From Acanthaster planci (lineage: Eukaryota; Echinodermata; Asteroidea; Valvatida; Acanthasteridae): 64,000 nt of DNA. The stretch is from NCBI RefSeq assembly GCF_001949145.1, contig NW_019091373.1, forward strand, positions 1,675,566 to 1,739,565, read 5' to 3'. Within the stretch, counting starts at the first letter, position 1. Each line of letters opens with the position of its first letter. Position numbers and translations under genes: made by a program. The notes under the pieces are model-generated. The model did not search any database. It was not told the DNA's origin and was given only the letters and a program-made list of their open reading frames with translations. Of this stretch, positions 38,609 to 52,000 are shown one piece after another.

Positions 38609-39550
38609 CAAAGGGTACCACTTTAAAAACTGAATAAATGTTACTTATGCGCGCCATACAGATGTGCATGTACATCTGAGCATCGCCCCATGTACATGTA
38701 CAGTGTTATATAGTGCCATTCCCCACCGCTTTTCAAATTGCCATGGCTGGGCAAGTCATCCCCCATACCCACATATTCCACATCCCCACCCCCCCATTTT
38801 CGGCAGAAATTTACGCCACTGCGTATGACACAGTTCGTTTTGCTTCCATAACCGTTGTGGCCCCTCCCACGGAAATAACCCCAGCGCCACTGAACATCTC
38901 CCACCTTGGTTTTTTTGTTCAGCAATCTCAGGAATTCGTTTTAAGAATCTAGTTTGGTAATATATACATGTACGTCTGGAGTGTATAGTGTTGCTATGGG
39001 GACATGGGTATTCCGGGGAGCGACTTAGGGTATCGTCACGGATTTTTTTTTTTAATTATCACACATCCGCACCCCGTGGGTACGGTCTGTCATTGCGAAG
39101 CTTGGGAGCAGTAAGGCACTAGAACAAACATGCTGGGTAGTTGCGCCATTACGCTCAATTAAAGGATATAAAACATTTATTAGTTGGCCTCAAATACATT
39201 AACTTAGATGGCTCACAAAGATATCAAATAATCTAGTATCTTGTTGTTCTAGACTATGAGACCCGACATTCAAGTCATTATTTTCGCAGACTTAAAAAAG
39301 GCTAGCTTTTCCCTCTGCCAATCAAGTCTGCGGTCGGTTAGCCCCTTGGTGTCATCATTTATATTGTGTGCAGTTTACAAATACTGGGCAGTTGCACTTC
39401 ACTTGCACGCAACCTGCACCACTAGTAGCCCAGCGAGTGCGCATGTTTTGAGAAGCAGGTCACCAACACATCAGCTGCGCACTTGTAGGTGTACTGCATA
39501 TCCCACTGTACTATGTGCGCAGTACGTTGCTCAAGCACAGAACGCTGAAG

Positions 39551-39761
39551 CATTAACGTAGTTAGCGACCTTGCAACTTCACCACTCTCATACTTCGGAA
39601 ATCCATCGTATAACCAAAGGATCGCCTGGTAAAGACTGAAGTGCTCACTGAAGATAAGAGGAAGTGCTGCATGGACAATGCGTGAAATTCAAAACTGACC
39701 GTCCAAATTTCGAGAAAGGGAATAGGCTTTAGAGGGGCCGCATCAATTGCGGAAAGCAGAG
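39551..39761 (+). other. Possible CRIM1-like 5' untranslated exon
   Basis: A strong donor, GCAGAG/GTGAGT, at 39761/39762 and a matching acceptor, TTTTTCAG, at 40653/40654 upstream of the coding start suggest a leader exon. Its 5' end is not defined. No coding content was seen. Confidence 0.3.
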
Positions 39762-40869
39762 GTGAGTCGATGGATCACCACGTGTGCTTTTGCGTAGCTG
39801 TGAAATGTGTGGTCTGGGAGCTTGCTTGTATTGTAATAATCAAGTTTCTTTTTAAGCTGGTTATAGGCCTAGCTGTTGTGGTCTTGATGAAATGTCTGAA
39901 CTATAAGGGTTCGGCCGAAGTGCTCAACCATGCTTACAATGTAAGCCTAGGCCTACATGTTAATGTCATTGTTACATTATGTAACATTGTCAGCAACTAT
40001 GTTCACATAGTAAAGTCTTGTTAGTGGACCCTAGATTTTTAAAGACTAACTGCTTAGTACTAGTGTCAACATGTATCAAATGTGGGTTGAATAATGCATG
40101 AAAATATATGAAGAGTCATACAAGATCCATGTGGGCACCAACATTATACATTAATTTGAAGTAAATAGAAATTACCCCCAGCCATGCAAGAACTAGAGTG
40201 TAGGGTCAGTTGTTCACTGTCCTCCCATGTGGAATGTGGGGGATGACAAAGTCCACAGTTCTGTTAAAAGTATACTTTTCTGGGGCTGACTTAAAGATTT
40301 TTATCATTAAATTTGCAGAATGCATAAAAATTTGAAAAAAAATTGGTATACATTTCTCTGTTATTTTTACCTACTTGAAAAAAAGTTCCTGACAACCATT
40401 CCCCGCTTTGCTCATGAACATGAAGGTAAGATTCAGGTCTTTAATAACTTAACCTAAATTACAGATAACTTCATTTATAGATTGTTGATGTGCTGTGTTT
40501 GTGGATATATGTTTGAGATTAGAATCGATGCATTTGACATATCACGTAATCTTGAAAGTGTGCTGTCCTGTAAACCGTAAAACTTTGGAGAAACTAACGT
40601 TTAACTGGGTGTACTGAAAAAGTTTATAGAAGTGTTTTTGTTTTCTTTTTCAGGTCTGGAGCTAACTGTCACCTGCCTTGCACCACCTCTAATAATTTCG
40701 GTGTAAGCTGTTAAGATTAAAATGAGCTGACTTAACTTTGATCCAAGAACCCTGTGAAATTCTACTCGTTTTCAAACACAGCTCATTCTTTGGAAGTGAA
40801 CCCATGTTTGGAATGACAGATCCTCGGACAATCTTCCTAAGACGTGGACTGTTGAAGCTGGATGTTGCA

Positions 40870-41143
40870 ATGTCGCTAGTGGTCTTTGTACTTTGCTTGG
40901 TAGCGAGCGCCAGTGCCCTGTCTTGTGGTGGGCCCTGTGACCCTTCAGAATGCCCACAAGTTGACTGCCGGGGCGGGAAGGTATACGGACCATGTGCCTG
41001 CTGCATGGTTTGTGCCAAACAGCTGGGCGAATCGTGTGGTGGTCAGTATGACCTGGCTGGACAGTGTGACCAAGGGTTAATTTGTTCGGTCAGTCTGGAA
41101 TTTGGTGAGGCTGTGCCAGAGCAAGCCATAGGAATATGCCAAG
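40870..41143 (+). CDS. CRIM1: CRIM1-like exon with signal peptide and IGFBP-like module
   Basis: The start was chosen because MSLVVFVLCLVASASA is a compact signal peptide ending just before the first module cysteine. The alternative ATG at 40804 gives a longer, basic N-region. A short out-of-frame uORF (ATGAGCTGA) begins near 40722. Donor AAGGTATT, phase 1. Confidence 0.82.
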
Positions 41144-44100
41144 GTATTGTATTCTTATACATGTATGTACAATTTTCCCATATCAATCCCATGGGTGTCA
41201 ATCGATGGGGGCTGGGGGACAAGTCTCCCATGTATCATGTCTTTATCGTGTCGTCTGATATCACTTGTTCTTTCCACTTTTTTCCAGACCCTAATTTAAA
41301 CATGTAGGGGGAGTACCAGTACATATAGGTCTACATTTGATTCACACTTCAGATGAAAATTATTCGAAAATGAAATAAATCTCCAAATGCAGATGTGCTA
41401 AAAAATAGTATAACTTGGTCAGAAATTGCCTCGGATCCTTGGCAAAACATCTAGAATACTTTTAGTCGGCTGATAGGGGTTTGTGCTTCGCATTCACGTT
41501 AGTTCTTTACAAGGTTATGTCCCCTCCCCCCCCAACTTTTGAAAAGCAATTGACACCCAGAATCGACCCTAACCTCCTTTGGGTTTTCTGTAGGCACCCT
41601 GTTGAATCCAACAGAATTCAACAGCTAAAATAAAGGTCTGTTTACTTCTTACATCAAAACACCCCGCAGAAAATGACCACTGTTGGATATCATTGGGCTT
41701 AGCATGGTCAGGGATATGTGTTTGCTTTTCTGTCAAAGTACTGTCCTAATACAAAACTGAACTTGAATTGTTACAATACATTGTCCGTTCTTCAGTACAT
41801 GTGTGTGATTTTCTGTCTTCACAGAAAACAAACCAACAGCCGAAAGAGACATCTTTTTCAGCCAAATGTTATTTTCTTGGAAAATTTCTGGATGGGATTT
41901 TTGTGATAACCATGTCTGACTGTCTTGAGCAGTAAGATGACTCATACTTGACCTTTTGAAGTAAAATGAGTACATTACCCTTCGGAATTTTTTTTTTTTC
42001 AGTGTCGCAGTAGCCAGGATTTGGTTATTAGAGGAGAGTTTCTTTCGGGAGGAAAAATAAATTTTTGTTTAGGGCACAGTATGAATTTACAGTGTCCTGA
42101 ATTGCACGAAGGGGAGTCCTTAACTGTTTGGGTATGCATGAATGTCATTTGAAGTGTGCATGTCAGGAACCAGCTTTACAAGTCGTAAGCCCTGTCTGCA
42201 TAGGACAAGGGGATGCCATGGGTACACATGTACATGTACTTTTCCCATTTCAAGTCCAGTGCAAACAACCTGGGACGTTTTCCTCTCAGTTACTTTTCCC
42301 CGAGTCCATCGGTTACTTCTACAGGCTAACTGCTGTCCAGGAAAACTGACCAGATGAGTCGAGTAGGGACAGTGCGTGCGCGGTGCTGAAAGTAGCTCTG
42401 GGAAGCGTACATGTACATCCGGCTCGAGCACAAGGTCACGCAGCACAGAGACACCACGCATGCTTTGCACGTTTGACTGTAATGCAGCGCGTTACTTAGC
42501 AAGTTTCTGGTGCAGTGCTCTTGTGTTGGTTGCAGTCATGGTAGATACTGTCATTGATACAGGTGGAAATTCAGTTGATGCCATACCAGTTTTATCATTT
42601 CGAGACGACAGTGAAGGGTGTCAGTATCTTATGACAGAAAGCACAACACTTGTTTCTGGTAAATGTGAAGAGATTTTGCAAAGCACTCTCATGAGTCATT
42701 TACACAGACAGCTTGGTTTCTTCTCCCATGATCTTAGTAAAATCACAGTGAGTCAAAAGACCAAGTGTAGAGTAGACACTAGCCATGTTTGACCATTTAT
42801 AATATCATCTCGGTGAAACTTCCAGGCACAGTTTCAATCATCTCCCTCCCAATACTAAAGCTGTTTTTTTCTTTATAGTAACACTAACCCTCTTCACATA
42901 CTTGTACATGAAGGAACTAATTCAGTTACTGAACAAAATCAATTACAGATCTGTGATTTTCATGTACATGTAGGTGTACTGAGCATGATGTGCACTTGCA
43001 TGAAGCAAACAAGCAAATATCATTTGGAAATTTGACCAGCTATTAACTATTGATTATTGATTTGCCACAAGGCAACTCAAATTTAGTGATAATTTTCCCG
43101 CATGTATTTCAGTTGGATTGTGTATTAGTAGCTGGGGAACTTGCTACCGCTGCACTGGTAGTGGTACTGGGTTGAAATTGGACAGGCCCCAAAGATTAGT
43201 CTTAACATTCTTTGGAGCCTATTGAAAAAAACAGCACAGGTGTTTGGAAGATGGAATGCGAAGGTTGAACAATCCCAGGTTGGTGGAAGTCACTGACTGT
43301 GCCTAATGATTATCAATGGAGTGAAGTAGTGTGAGACCAAGGTCTTTTACTGAATGCTGCATGCATGGGTGTACATGTAAGATGTTGGTGTGTTAACAAG
43401 TGGTGTGGAGCCACATGTAGATATATATTTGTTCATTGCCAGTTGTTTTTTGTAACTTTCCATTGTGGAAAATGTCCCGGAAAAGAGAGTTGCTGCTTCA
43501 CAAATGACACACAATCATTTTAGCAATCTTTGGACCCTTTTAAACGTTATATTACATGTAGTTGTGTGTTTAAAAACATTCTACACTCTCTGCCTTTTAA
43601 GTGAATGTAAATTTGACATGAGCTTCATCACACTGCTATAAAGGTTTAGACTGTGAATTGGTGTTTAGGCCTAATTGGTTCTCATACATGTACAGTGTAC
43701 ATGTACATGTACCTTGTAATGTCTCAAGCTAGAGGTAAAAAAATAAAACACCTCAGCCAAGTTTTGTCAACTTTCCTTTCTTGTATAGTTTGTGGGATTC
43801 TTGGAGACTCCCTCTCGCCCTGTGCATTCCTCAGCAGTCTGCATATTTCAAGAGGCTGGCCCAAGTGGCCGAAGTATTCAGCAAATGCTAGAGGAGTGTA
43901 AACAATGGGTGAAACAAAGACACAACAATTTATTGGCGGCCTCGCCCGTGATGAAGGTCAAGTTTCTTTGCCAGCTTTGGAAATGGAGACTAATAACTGT
44001 GGAATGCAGAGGAGGCGAGAGGGAAGAGAATCGGAAAGCTGAGATGGCTGGGTGCGATTGAGGCAGGCCTTTTAAGGAGTCTGGTGTCCTGAACCCCCTT

Positions 44101-46026
44101 GGCTGCTGTCGCCAGCGCCCCAGGGGAGAAAGGCTATCCCACACCCAGTCACTCTGACCATGCATTCTCAACACAGACCATTTCCCCTTTAAAAGTTGTT
44201 AAACTGTTACTTAGGCCATTTTAGAATTCAATCTCCAATGAGGCCCCATAGTTGTGAAACTTACAGAAATTTCTAATGAAATGAGTTTTCTGCATTAATA
44301 ACCAATTTGGGACACTGGCCAATTTCAAATAGATTTTGTCAGATGAGTTACATGTACATTTACATGTACCTGTGTTTAAATGAAACTCTCATAAATTTGT
44401 ATTTGTTTCATACTCCAGGAGAAAGAGAAATATTGATTCATTGATAAAAACTGCACACAGAGGAATGAATAGACCATCTAATCATTGTTGTGCGTTACTA
44501 CTGAGCTTGGGCAATGGTTAGACCAAGCATTAGGATCTTGATTCAGTTATGAATTCACTGCAACTGTAGTTTTGTACGGTATGTACAGTGTACATGTACA
44601 TACACGTACAATGCATAAGGGCAATGAAGGGCTGACCACTTGGCCCTCCCAGATTTTTTCCAGCAATAAACTTTTCAGATTAAGCAATTACTCCAATTTG
44701 TGTTGGTGACCTAAGTACAGGTACTTAAGAGCTGATTACTTCTTACAGTGTTATTTAGGTTAAGTCAGTTGGATTCCTGGCTGTTGTTAATGGACCAGTA
44801 ATTAATGCCACCCCAGAGTCTCATTGCCCTGTTTGTGCAACTGATTGGATTTCACACTTCAAAGATCAATAAACACAGATCTCCCATCCCGCCTACATGC
44901 ATACTATGGTGTGGTACAGTGTACATACCCCCACAATTGCCAGCATGCTAAACAGCTGATGATTTTTTTTTCTGTACTTTCGAAGAAAAGTTATTGAATG
45001 CACAATAGCACAATGGATTGACATGATAAATAAAGATGTGCAGTATGGCACATGTGGGCTGCAGCCCCCAACAAGTGACCCTAGAGAAGGTTATTATTAA
45101 AATACCGTACTGTGAAGATTTTCAGTGAATCTGCCCTTCCTTTCCCAGCCACTTCCAGTAAAATTTTGAAACTTCCACCCCTAGGTGCTTTTTGAGCCCA
45201 TGTTTTCACCATGCCCAATATTTTAGAAGGAAGTTTGGAGATTTCTTAATTAATGTTAAAGATTTATGAAAAAATGGGGTTTGTAAGTGATGAACGAGTA
45301 AAAACCGCCCATCCAAAATTGTTGGTAGAGCACTGGTACTGTCTACTGGAGGTTACTAACTACTAGTTCCAGTCAATTTCTGTGTTCAACCTGTGTGCAT
45401 CATGAAATGAACCTGTTCAATTTCCCAGTGCTGATCATCCTCAGCAAAGCATAGCTGAAACATGCATCCTGCATGTACATGTACTCGTCAGTGTACATGT
45501 ACATGTACATTAATGACTTTATCAGTAACTGCAGTTTTAAATAACAACAGATGAACCCTTTTGTGGCCTTTCATGCAGTGTGATTTAAGGTTCAAAGTAA
45601 CAAGGTTATATTATTGCAATACTGGGTACCTGTAAATGAGTATGCAACTTACATGTACACCACTCTACCATTACACCCCTTGAGGCCTTTTCAATTTAGG
45701 TTAATTTGAAATAATGAAACAGTTACTCATTTCAGTTTCAAGATGCAGTTAAAGACTTGCTCTTTTACATTTCCTGACTTGGAAACTGTTTTTTATGCCC
45801 TGAACAGAAATGAAACCAGATCTTCGCATATCAGAATATGTTGGGTCTGGCTCCGGCCCCCAGCTTCTGGGTGTGCCGCAAGACTGTGAGAAACTTCACT
45901 CTGGCTGTAATATCCATCACGGTCTGTGTGAGTGCAACAGTGATGTACTGGGCTGTCAGAACCCTTTTCAGTTTGAGAGCCCGGAAGATTGTGCTGAAGC
46001 CTTGCAGTCTGGACACACGGAAGGAG
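40870..46026 (+). CDS. CRIM1: CRIM1-like protein, N-terminal exons (gene continues past window)
   Basis: Two coding exons, 40870-41143 and 45808-46026, join in phase 1. Exon 1 encodes a signal peptide (MSLVVFVLCLVASASAL) and CGGPCDPSECP, YGPCACCMVCAKQ, ESCGG and QCDQGLIC, the IGFBP-like N-terminal module with a variant GCGCC motif. Exon 2 continues with DCEKLHSGCNIHHGLCECNS and CQNPFQFESPEDCAEAL, which aligns with the CRIM1 segment that follows its IGFBP module (GCN-I--G-CECN and C-NPFEF). CRIM1 is a type I membrane protein that binds BMPs through later von Willebrand C repeats; those exons are not in the window. The next exon must start in phase 1. An upstream in-frame ATG at 40804 would lengthen the N-terminus by 22 residues. 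Confidence 0.82.
41193..41559. mobile_element. GGGTGTCAAT-family element, copy C (best preserved)
   Basis: A perfect 10-bp terminal inverted repeat, GGGTGTCAAT and ATTGACACCC, bounds 367 bp. G-rich left and C-rich right subterminal tracts extend the pairing. No coding frame. It lies in the first CRIM1-like coding intron, 50 bp after the donor. Confidence 0.82.
41560..45807. other. CRIM1-like intron, remainder
   Basis: No exon-like sequence was found. From about 42.2 kb, TACATGTACATG clusters appear (for example 43685-43712 and 45473-45513). Confidence 0.5.
45808..46026 (+). CDS. CRIM1: CRIM1-like second coding exon
   Basis: A 219-bp phase 1-1 exon with acceptor CTGAACAG and donor GGTAAGG. 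Four of its cysteines form the GCN...CECN...GCQNPF pattern characteristic of CRIM1 just after the IGFBP-like module. The first 25 residues are not conserved. Confidence 0.82.
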
Positions 46027-49000
46027 GTAAGGCAGAAATAGTTAAAACAAAAATAGTTTATAACCACTTTTTTTTCGCAACAGTGTTCTGCTGGGCATCA
46101 TAAAGATTTTAGCTGTGTTCGTGTGGATGTTTGACATCGGAATTTGACTCCTTTGTCCTTCAGTAAATTTCAGCAAAGTGTCTATATTTGTCGTACTTTG
46201 TTCCAAATGTTGCTTTAATTAAATTTGGAATTGTATAATATACTGGTACATAATGTAAGTTAAATCATATTTTGATATTTTCTTCAGGTTTCTCTTGTAC
46301 ATGTACTGTGAGAGAAATACTGTGAATGATTCACTTGTCACTGTGCTCTGATGACTTCAGAGGTCTCCTTTATGATGTTTTTCCTGTTACCATGGAGTTA
46401 TTGCCTGGATTATCTCAAGTTGTACCACAGCTTCACTGTGGATCATTGGCAGATCTGGCCGGCAGTGGCAATTTTCTTTTCCTGGGATGGCCTTGTACAA
46501 CCACACTCTGAGGGATTCCCTCAAACATACCTGTGGCGAACCACAAGTTTATCTGTGGATGAGTTAATTTATTCCTGGGCTTGCCTTGGCAGTGCAGCTA
46601 TGGCTTTGTTGACACCTGAGGTGTCGCTGATGGCTGTGCAGTGTGTGGCCCAAGATAAAGTTTTGGTCTTGTCTTGTAGCTTTTACAATGTGTAAATTGC
46701 ATTCTTGCTTCAAACCTTTCTTGTTGACTTTTCTCCCCTATCTTATTATGGACCTCCATGTACATGTACACTTCCCTTACTTTGCTATAGGTTTCAGTTA
46801 CTTGACAGTAAGTTCCATTTGCCTCTTTCATTAAATTAAAACACTGGCAGTAAAAAAAAAACAGAACCTTAGGCTGGCTGAAAAGTTGGATAAATGTTAT
46901 AAAGAGTCAGGCAGCAAGTTTATGGTTATTTCTCAGTCAGTAAGTCATTCTTTCACACGTTTTATTATTATCAAATTGGCACTCCCTGTTCCTCACCCAA
47001 CTTTTTTTTGCTGTAGGAAAAAATTGGGTGTGGCGTCCACATTTGAAACTTATGGCAGGACACATATTTGCCCATTCTTATACTTCCTGACCAAGGATGC
47101 CTTGATTGTCGCAATGTAGGTTTGTATATATAGACACCAAATTTCAACTGAATGAACATGCATCGATCGATTGGGTAACAGAATTTATACTTTAAGCTTC
47201 ACTAGAGTTAACTACAGTAAAATAATGAAATTTATACACAGAACCTTTTTAATGGCTCGTCATTGATTTAGTATGAAAGTGCTATGGTTGCCATTGTGAA
47301 GTGAGTTGAAAAGTATTTTTCAAGAGCATTGATTTTGCAAATGAATGCCTGATGCATGATGATGTTGGGACACTTTCTTGGATGGCAATGTTGATGACTG
47401 CAGCACAGTTACTGTCATTTGTAAGCAATTTGTCTGCCGGTAAAGTGTACTGATGTCCACATCTGTTTCCCTCAAGTCTACATAACTGCCAAATCTGTTT
47501 CCTATCCAGCCAATCATTAGTCTTAGCTTGATGGATGGGGGGACATAATCCCACTCCAGTGTGACTTATTCTTGTCCACAATAACCAGTCCTTAATTGCA
47601 TCTCACCACAGTCCCATGATGGTCAAGTGCCCAGTTTAGCTGGTCTCAGTTGCAATTGACATCACATTATTTATCCAGAGATGCCAGTTGTGAAGATTCC
47701 CCCTGTGTCCTCCTGTCTGCCACAGACCAATACATCACTAGCTATTCTTAGCGTCTGCTTAGGCATCTCTAGAGAACTACTGTAAGGGTTCAGGATGACA
47801 GATGACATCAGATGGCTCCACTAGATAGACGGCGACTACCAAGTCAGCAGTATTATAACTCTGCATGGAGGAAACAGGCAGCATGGGTATTGCGGTATGG
47901 CAAGTCGGGCAGGTCAGGGGAAGGCCACCCCAAGAGAGAAGAATTGCCTTGGTTTCCAAGAAGATCTGAAACAATAACATGTTGGTTGTCTCCGTTTTGT
48001 ATTTATTGAGAGATGCCCTGTCTAAACAAAGTTTGGAAGCAGTGTCCACCTGTACATGCATGTAGATATCTACCGGTACATCTTTCCTCCTCGTCATAAT
48101 TATCTCAAGAAAGGATACTGTGTTCAATTGGGTGTTTAGTAAAAGTTACATTTCTCTTATACTGGTAGGTGAAACAAAGAAAACAGGATTTGGGGAGTCT
48201 TAGTAAGCCCTGTTGCAAAGTTGGCTTCCAAGGCATTTCTGAATGGTTTTCATTTGGGCAATGGAAAAAATAGCAGCAATGTGAGTTATCCCAAGGATTT
48301 TGTTCAATAAGTAATTCGTGGAGTTTCAACAGATTGACATATTCACCATGGTTTTGTGTATATTAGTATATGTACATACATACATGTACTTGACATACAT
48401 TTTGTTTGTAATAACTCATCTGTGACCATCCAAATACTGAAACTCATACCGGTACATGTAAATCATAGCTACAAACCACCAGCTCAGGAAATTGAAAAAC
48501 CAACCTGATTTGATGAACATATTAGTGGACAGGAACATCTGTGTACCATGTACATGTACATATACATGTACATTACATGTCAATTAACTGGGCAAGACTG
48601 GCTTACCGGTAGGATGATTGAAATGGCCAACTTTATACACAAACATGTACTCGTACAGACTACAGTACATGTACATGAACCTAGTGTACCTTAGTTTTTG
48701 TACATCACAATAAGGCCTTTTCCCACTAGACCAAATCTGGGAGGGGGTGGCCCTGGGGTGACGCAGGGGTAAAATAAGCTAGTTTCCCACTTTAAATTCT
48801 CACTACCCTCGCCCCCCCTGCCACCTCCCAGAGATTACTCTTTCCCTGGAGCGAGTTCAACCCTGCTTGGGACCAGGGTTGAAATTTTTTAACCCCAGGG
48901 CGAGACGCTTTCCCCAGGGTGAGAAGAGGAGTGTGAACCGGGTGGGGAGGGGGCCAGTTTGCCATGGGGAAAACAACGGCACAAAGGTCACCAACAAGAG

Positions 49001-52000
49001 TGCCAGGAATTTAGGAAACGTTGACGCTGATGGTCCATTAACATTGGGGCAGTTTGTTGACACTTTTGACAAAGAAGAGTCACTTGCCTTTTCTCATTGT
49101 CTCTGCCGCTATATCTTTTTATCTCATGAACAAATGGAAAAGAAATAAACAAACTGCTTTACAAGTATCATCGGTCATGTCGATCCCACTGGCAGGGCCA
49201 AGTTTTTCTGGGAAAATCTCTGCCCACTTCTGCTCTGTGCCGCAAAGTCCTGCATGCGCACTAGGTTACAAGCGTAAGCCCACCCAACAAATGTGAAACG
49301 ATGGGACCGATCCCCGGGGCAAACTCACCCCCCCTCCCCCCAGAAGAGGTATGGTTTTGGAAAAACAAGTGTGAATTGAATCTGGGTTGAACTTGGGGGT
49401 GGGGGGAGATGAAATACTAGGGGTCACTCTGGGGCAGCCCTGGGCCATCCCCGGGGCAAACTCACCCCAAGGATTCATTCTAGGGGGAAAAAGCTTTTAC
49501 ATGGGTGCACCAGTATTACATGTAGAAAGAAAGTTGGTTTTACGAGGGCGTGGCGTATTGCCAGAACACACGATTTGCAGATGAGGAAGATTTACACTCG
49601 CAAAGTGTGCTTCACTGAACCAAATGATGGTGACAAGTTTGAGTCCATGGTGTTCACAAGCTTCACTGGGCCAACATGTATGTCTTATTTCGTCACATGT
49701 ACATGTACATGTGTATGTAACATGTACTGGTACATGTAGGCCTACATTTTATTATGTCACACTGGGTTGTGTTCATGTGCATACTGAGGAGGAACTGAAC
49801 CATGTAAAAAAATGTTCAGTGTGCCTAGGCTGTGCGAAGGTCATTGCATCCATAGCCATACATGTACATTGCACATACCGGTATACATGTACATGTATGT
49901 GGTTAGTGTGGACCCTTGCCCAGCATAGTGTGAACCTGTCAATAGATCAAAGTGCATGTACATTCCTTGTAATCTCTGTCCACTAGGCATGATTAGTAGA
50001 AGTACACCATGTAGTGGCAGATTGCTACATGTCGGCCTACATTTCTCTTTTTCCTTGCTGTGAATGGTGACTGTAATGTAGGGCTTGATAGGTACAGTAG
50101 ATTTATATTATTGGACGGCTATTGTGCACTCATGTTTGCCCTTGTAAGGTAATGCACTTTGCTTCCCATTGTTATCCTGTCAGTTTTGGTGGCACAATGC
50201 AGAAAAGTGCATGTTATTTCTCCCCTTTTTTCCTGTGGTTGCTTTAGCAAATCTGCCCATAGGGTGCGTTGACAATGAGCAACGCGACGGATTTCGGCTG
50301 GACATTTGTGTTTCTGTACAAGTTGAACTTTAAACAGTGGAAAACTGAACTACTTGATGTGGTGCCCGCCATGCCATTCAGTGAAATTCTATTTAGTTGT
50401 TGGGGTGAGGAAAAAAAGTGAAGGGAGACACTTAAAAATCATTAAGTAAAAAAATATGATAGGCTCACATGTAAAATACCACTACCGTATATACCGGGAC
50501 CGTGATGAAACTTGTCATTGTGAAACATTTGGGGTGAATTGAAGTTCATGTTTTGGTGTATTGATTGGACCTGCACATTTGGTGAAACTTCCCTCGCATG
50601 GAGAAGACAAGGCTCATCAGGGTGACTTTTGCTGGGCAAATCAGCCTTCACTTTAAAATGTAAATGTTGTGACTATGGTCTATTTGCACAGCCCCACCAC
50701 TACCTGCCCGTACATGTAATAGTGCAGTGATTGAAACATCTTGGTATGTCCCTTGAGACTAGGCGCCCTCATAAGCTGTTTGCAATGGAACCTGCCTGGT
50801 TTAATTTGGTCTGGGATCAGTCTAGTCTGGTGCTTCTTTTTTTGCCGAAGTTGACTTGCATTACTGTAGAATACGCCTATTTGATAGGTTTTTCACCCAA
50901 CTAGAGCAGCTGGTACATGCACTAGGTACAACTGTATATTAGATGTCAGTAATGCAATGGCTGGCGTCAGCTTTCTTACGAGCTGTTTTCATACATGTAC
51001 ATGTAAATCGAAAGCTCAGGAGTTGACTTTTTAGAGGTACATGTAGGTTTGTGTAAGGAGGAATGGGAATGTTTGAAAACGAAGTGGGCAGTAGGAAGGA
51101 AATTGAAAATCTATGCAACATGTTGACATGTAGTGCAGATTTGGCCATAAACTTGATTCACCAAAGCCATCTTTTTTTTTGGAGCATCTTTTTTTTTTTG
51201 TTCATTGTGCTCTGACAAAAGTTACAGGCTGGCTGCTACCGGTACTTGCAATTTTCCCAGGATTTGGACTGGAATCGTTACCCCGAATCATGTGTACATG
51301 TACATCTGTTGGGCCGTAGTTCACCCTTCAACATCTCCCCTAAATTTGATAAACATACTTGTTGATTTTATGGAATCAGCTATGGCCATATTTCATGACA
51401 AGAGTGACAAATTCCTCTGTGGAATGTGGAGGAAAACACTCCACAACAAAAAAGATATGACCTTGTTAAGGGTGTTTACAGGGGCAGTAAATTCCATCCA
51501 AATGGACTAAGCAGAGCAGAAATTTAGAGACTGCTGTATTGAATTTTTTTACTCAAAGGAACCGTGAGTTGATATTTTAAATGATAAGTCGCATACCTTG
51601 GTAAGATGGTTTACCATGCATGTAGTTGTGGCCCATATTTCATTGTCCAATGAACAAAGTAGTTGGCCTATTGGTTGTATAGCATTAAAAAAAAAGTTAC
51701 AGAGGGCAGTTTGCCACGTTTGAATTGGTTACATAGTGGCTACATCTTCAGTTACTGCTGCTTGCACTCTATGGAGACAAGTCAAAGACAACACTGCTCA
51801 TTTTTCACATGGCCTTAGATGCATTACATGTATCCTTGAACCTGTTCAGTATGTCTGACTAACTGTGCTGGACATGTACATGTAGCCACGACTAAAGATC
51901 GTACAGCACAGTGTAGCGGCACAAGATGGAGAACTTAACCGTGAATATGCGTAAAACGTTGTAATCGCATGGACGCCATTTAGGTTGGACTAAGCCTACA

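Larger units (their letters stand above)
35691..39550. other. Divergent intergenic region, SLC46-like / CRIM1-like
   Basis: It holds the upstream regions of two genes transcribed away from each other. No promoter core is recognisable. It contains element copy B (36170-36486), an unassigned open frame (37449-37856) and a palindromic repeat (38440-38608). Confidence 0.5.

Noticed and set aside
48720-49480. G/C-run-rich stretch with repeated CCCCGGGGCAAACTCACCCC
   Set aside because: It looks like a degraded repeat with two direct copies of this word, but I could not define its ends, so I did not call an element.
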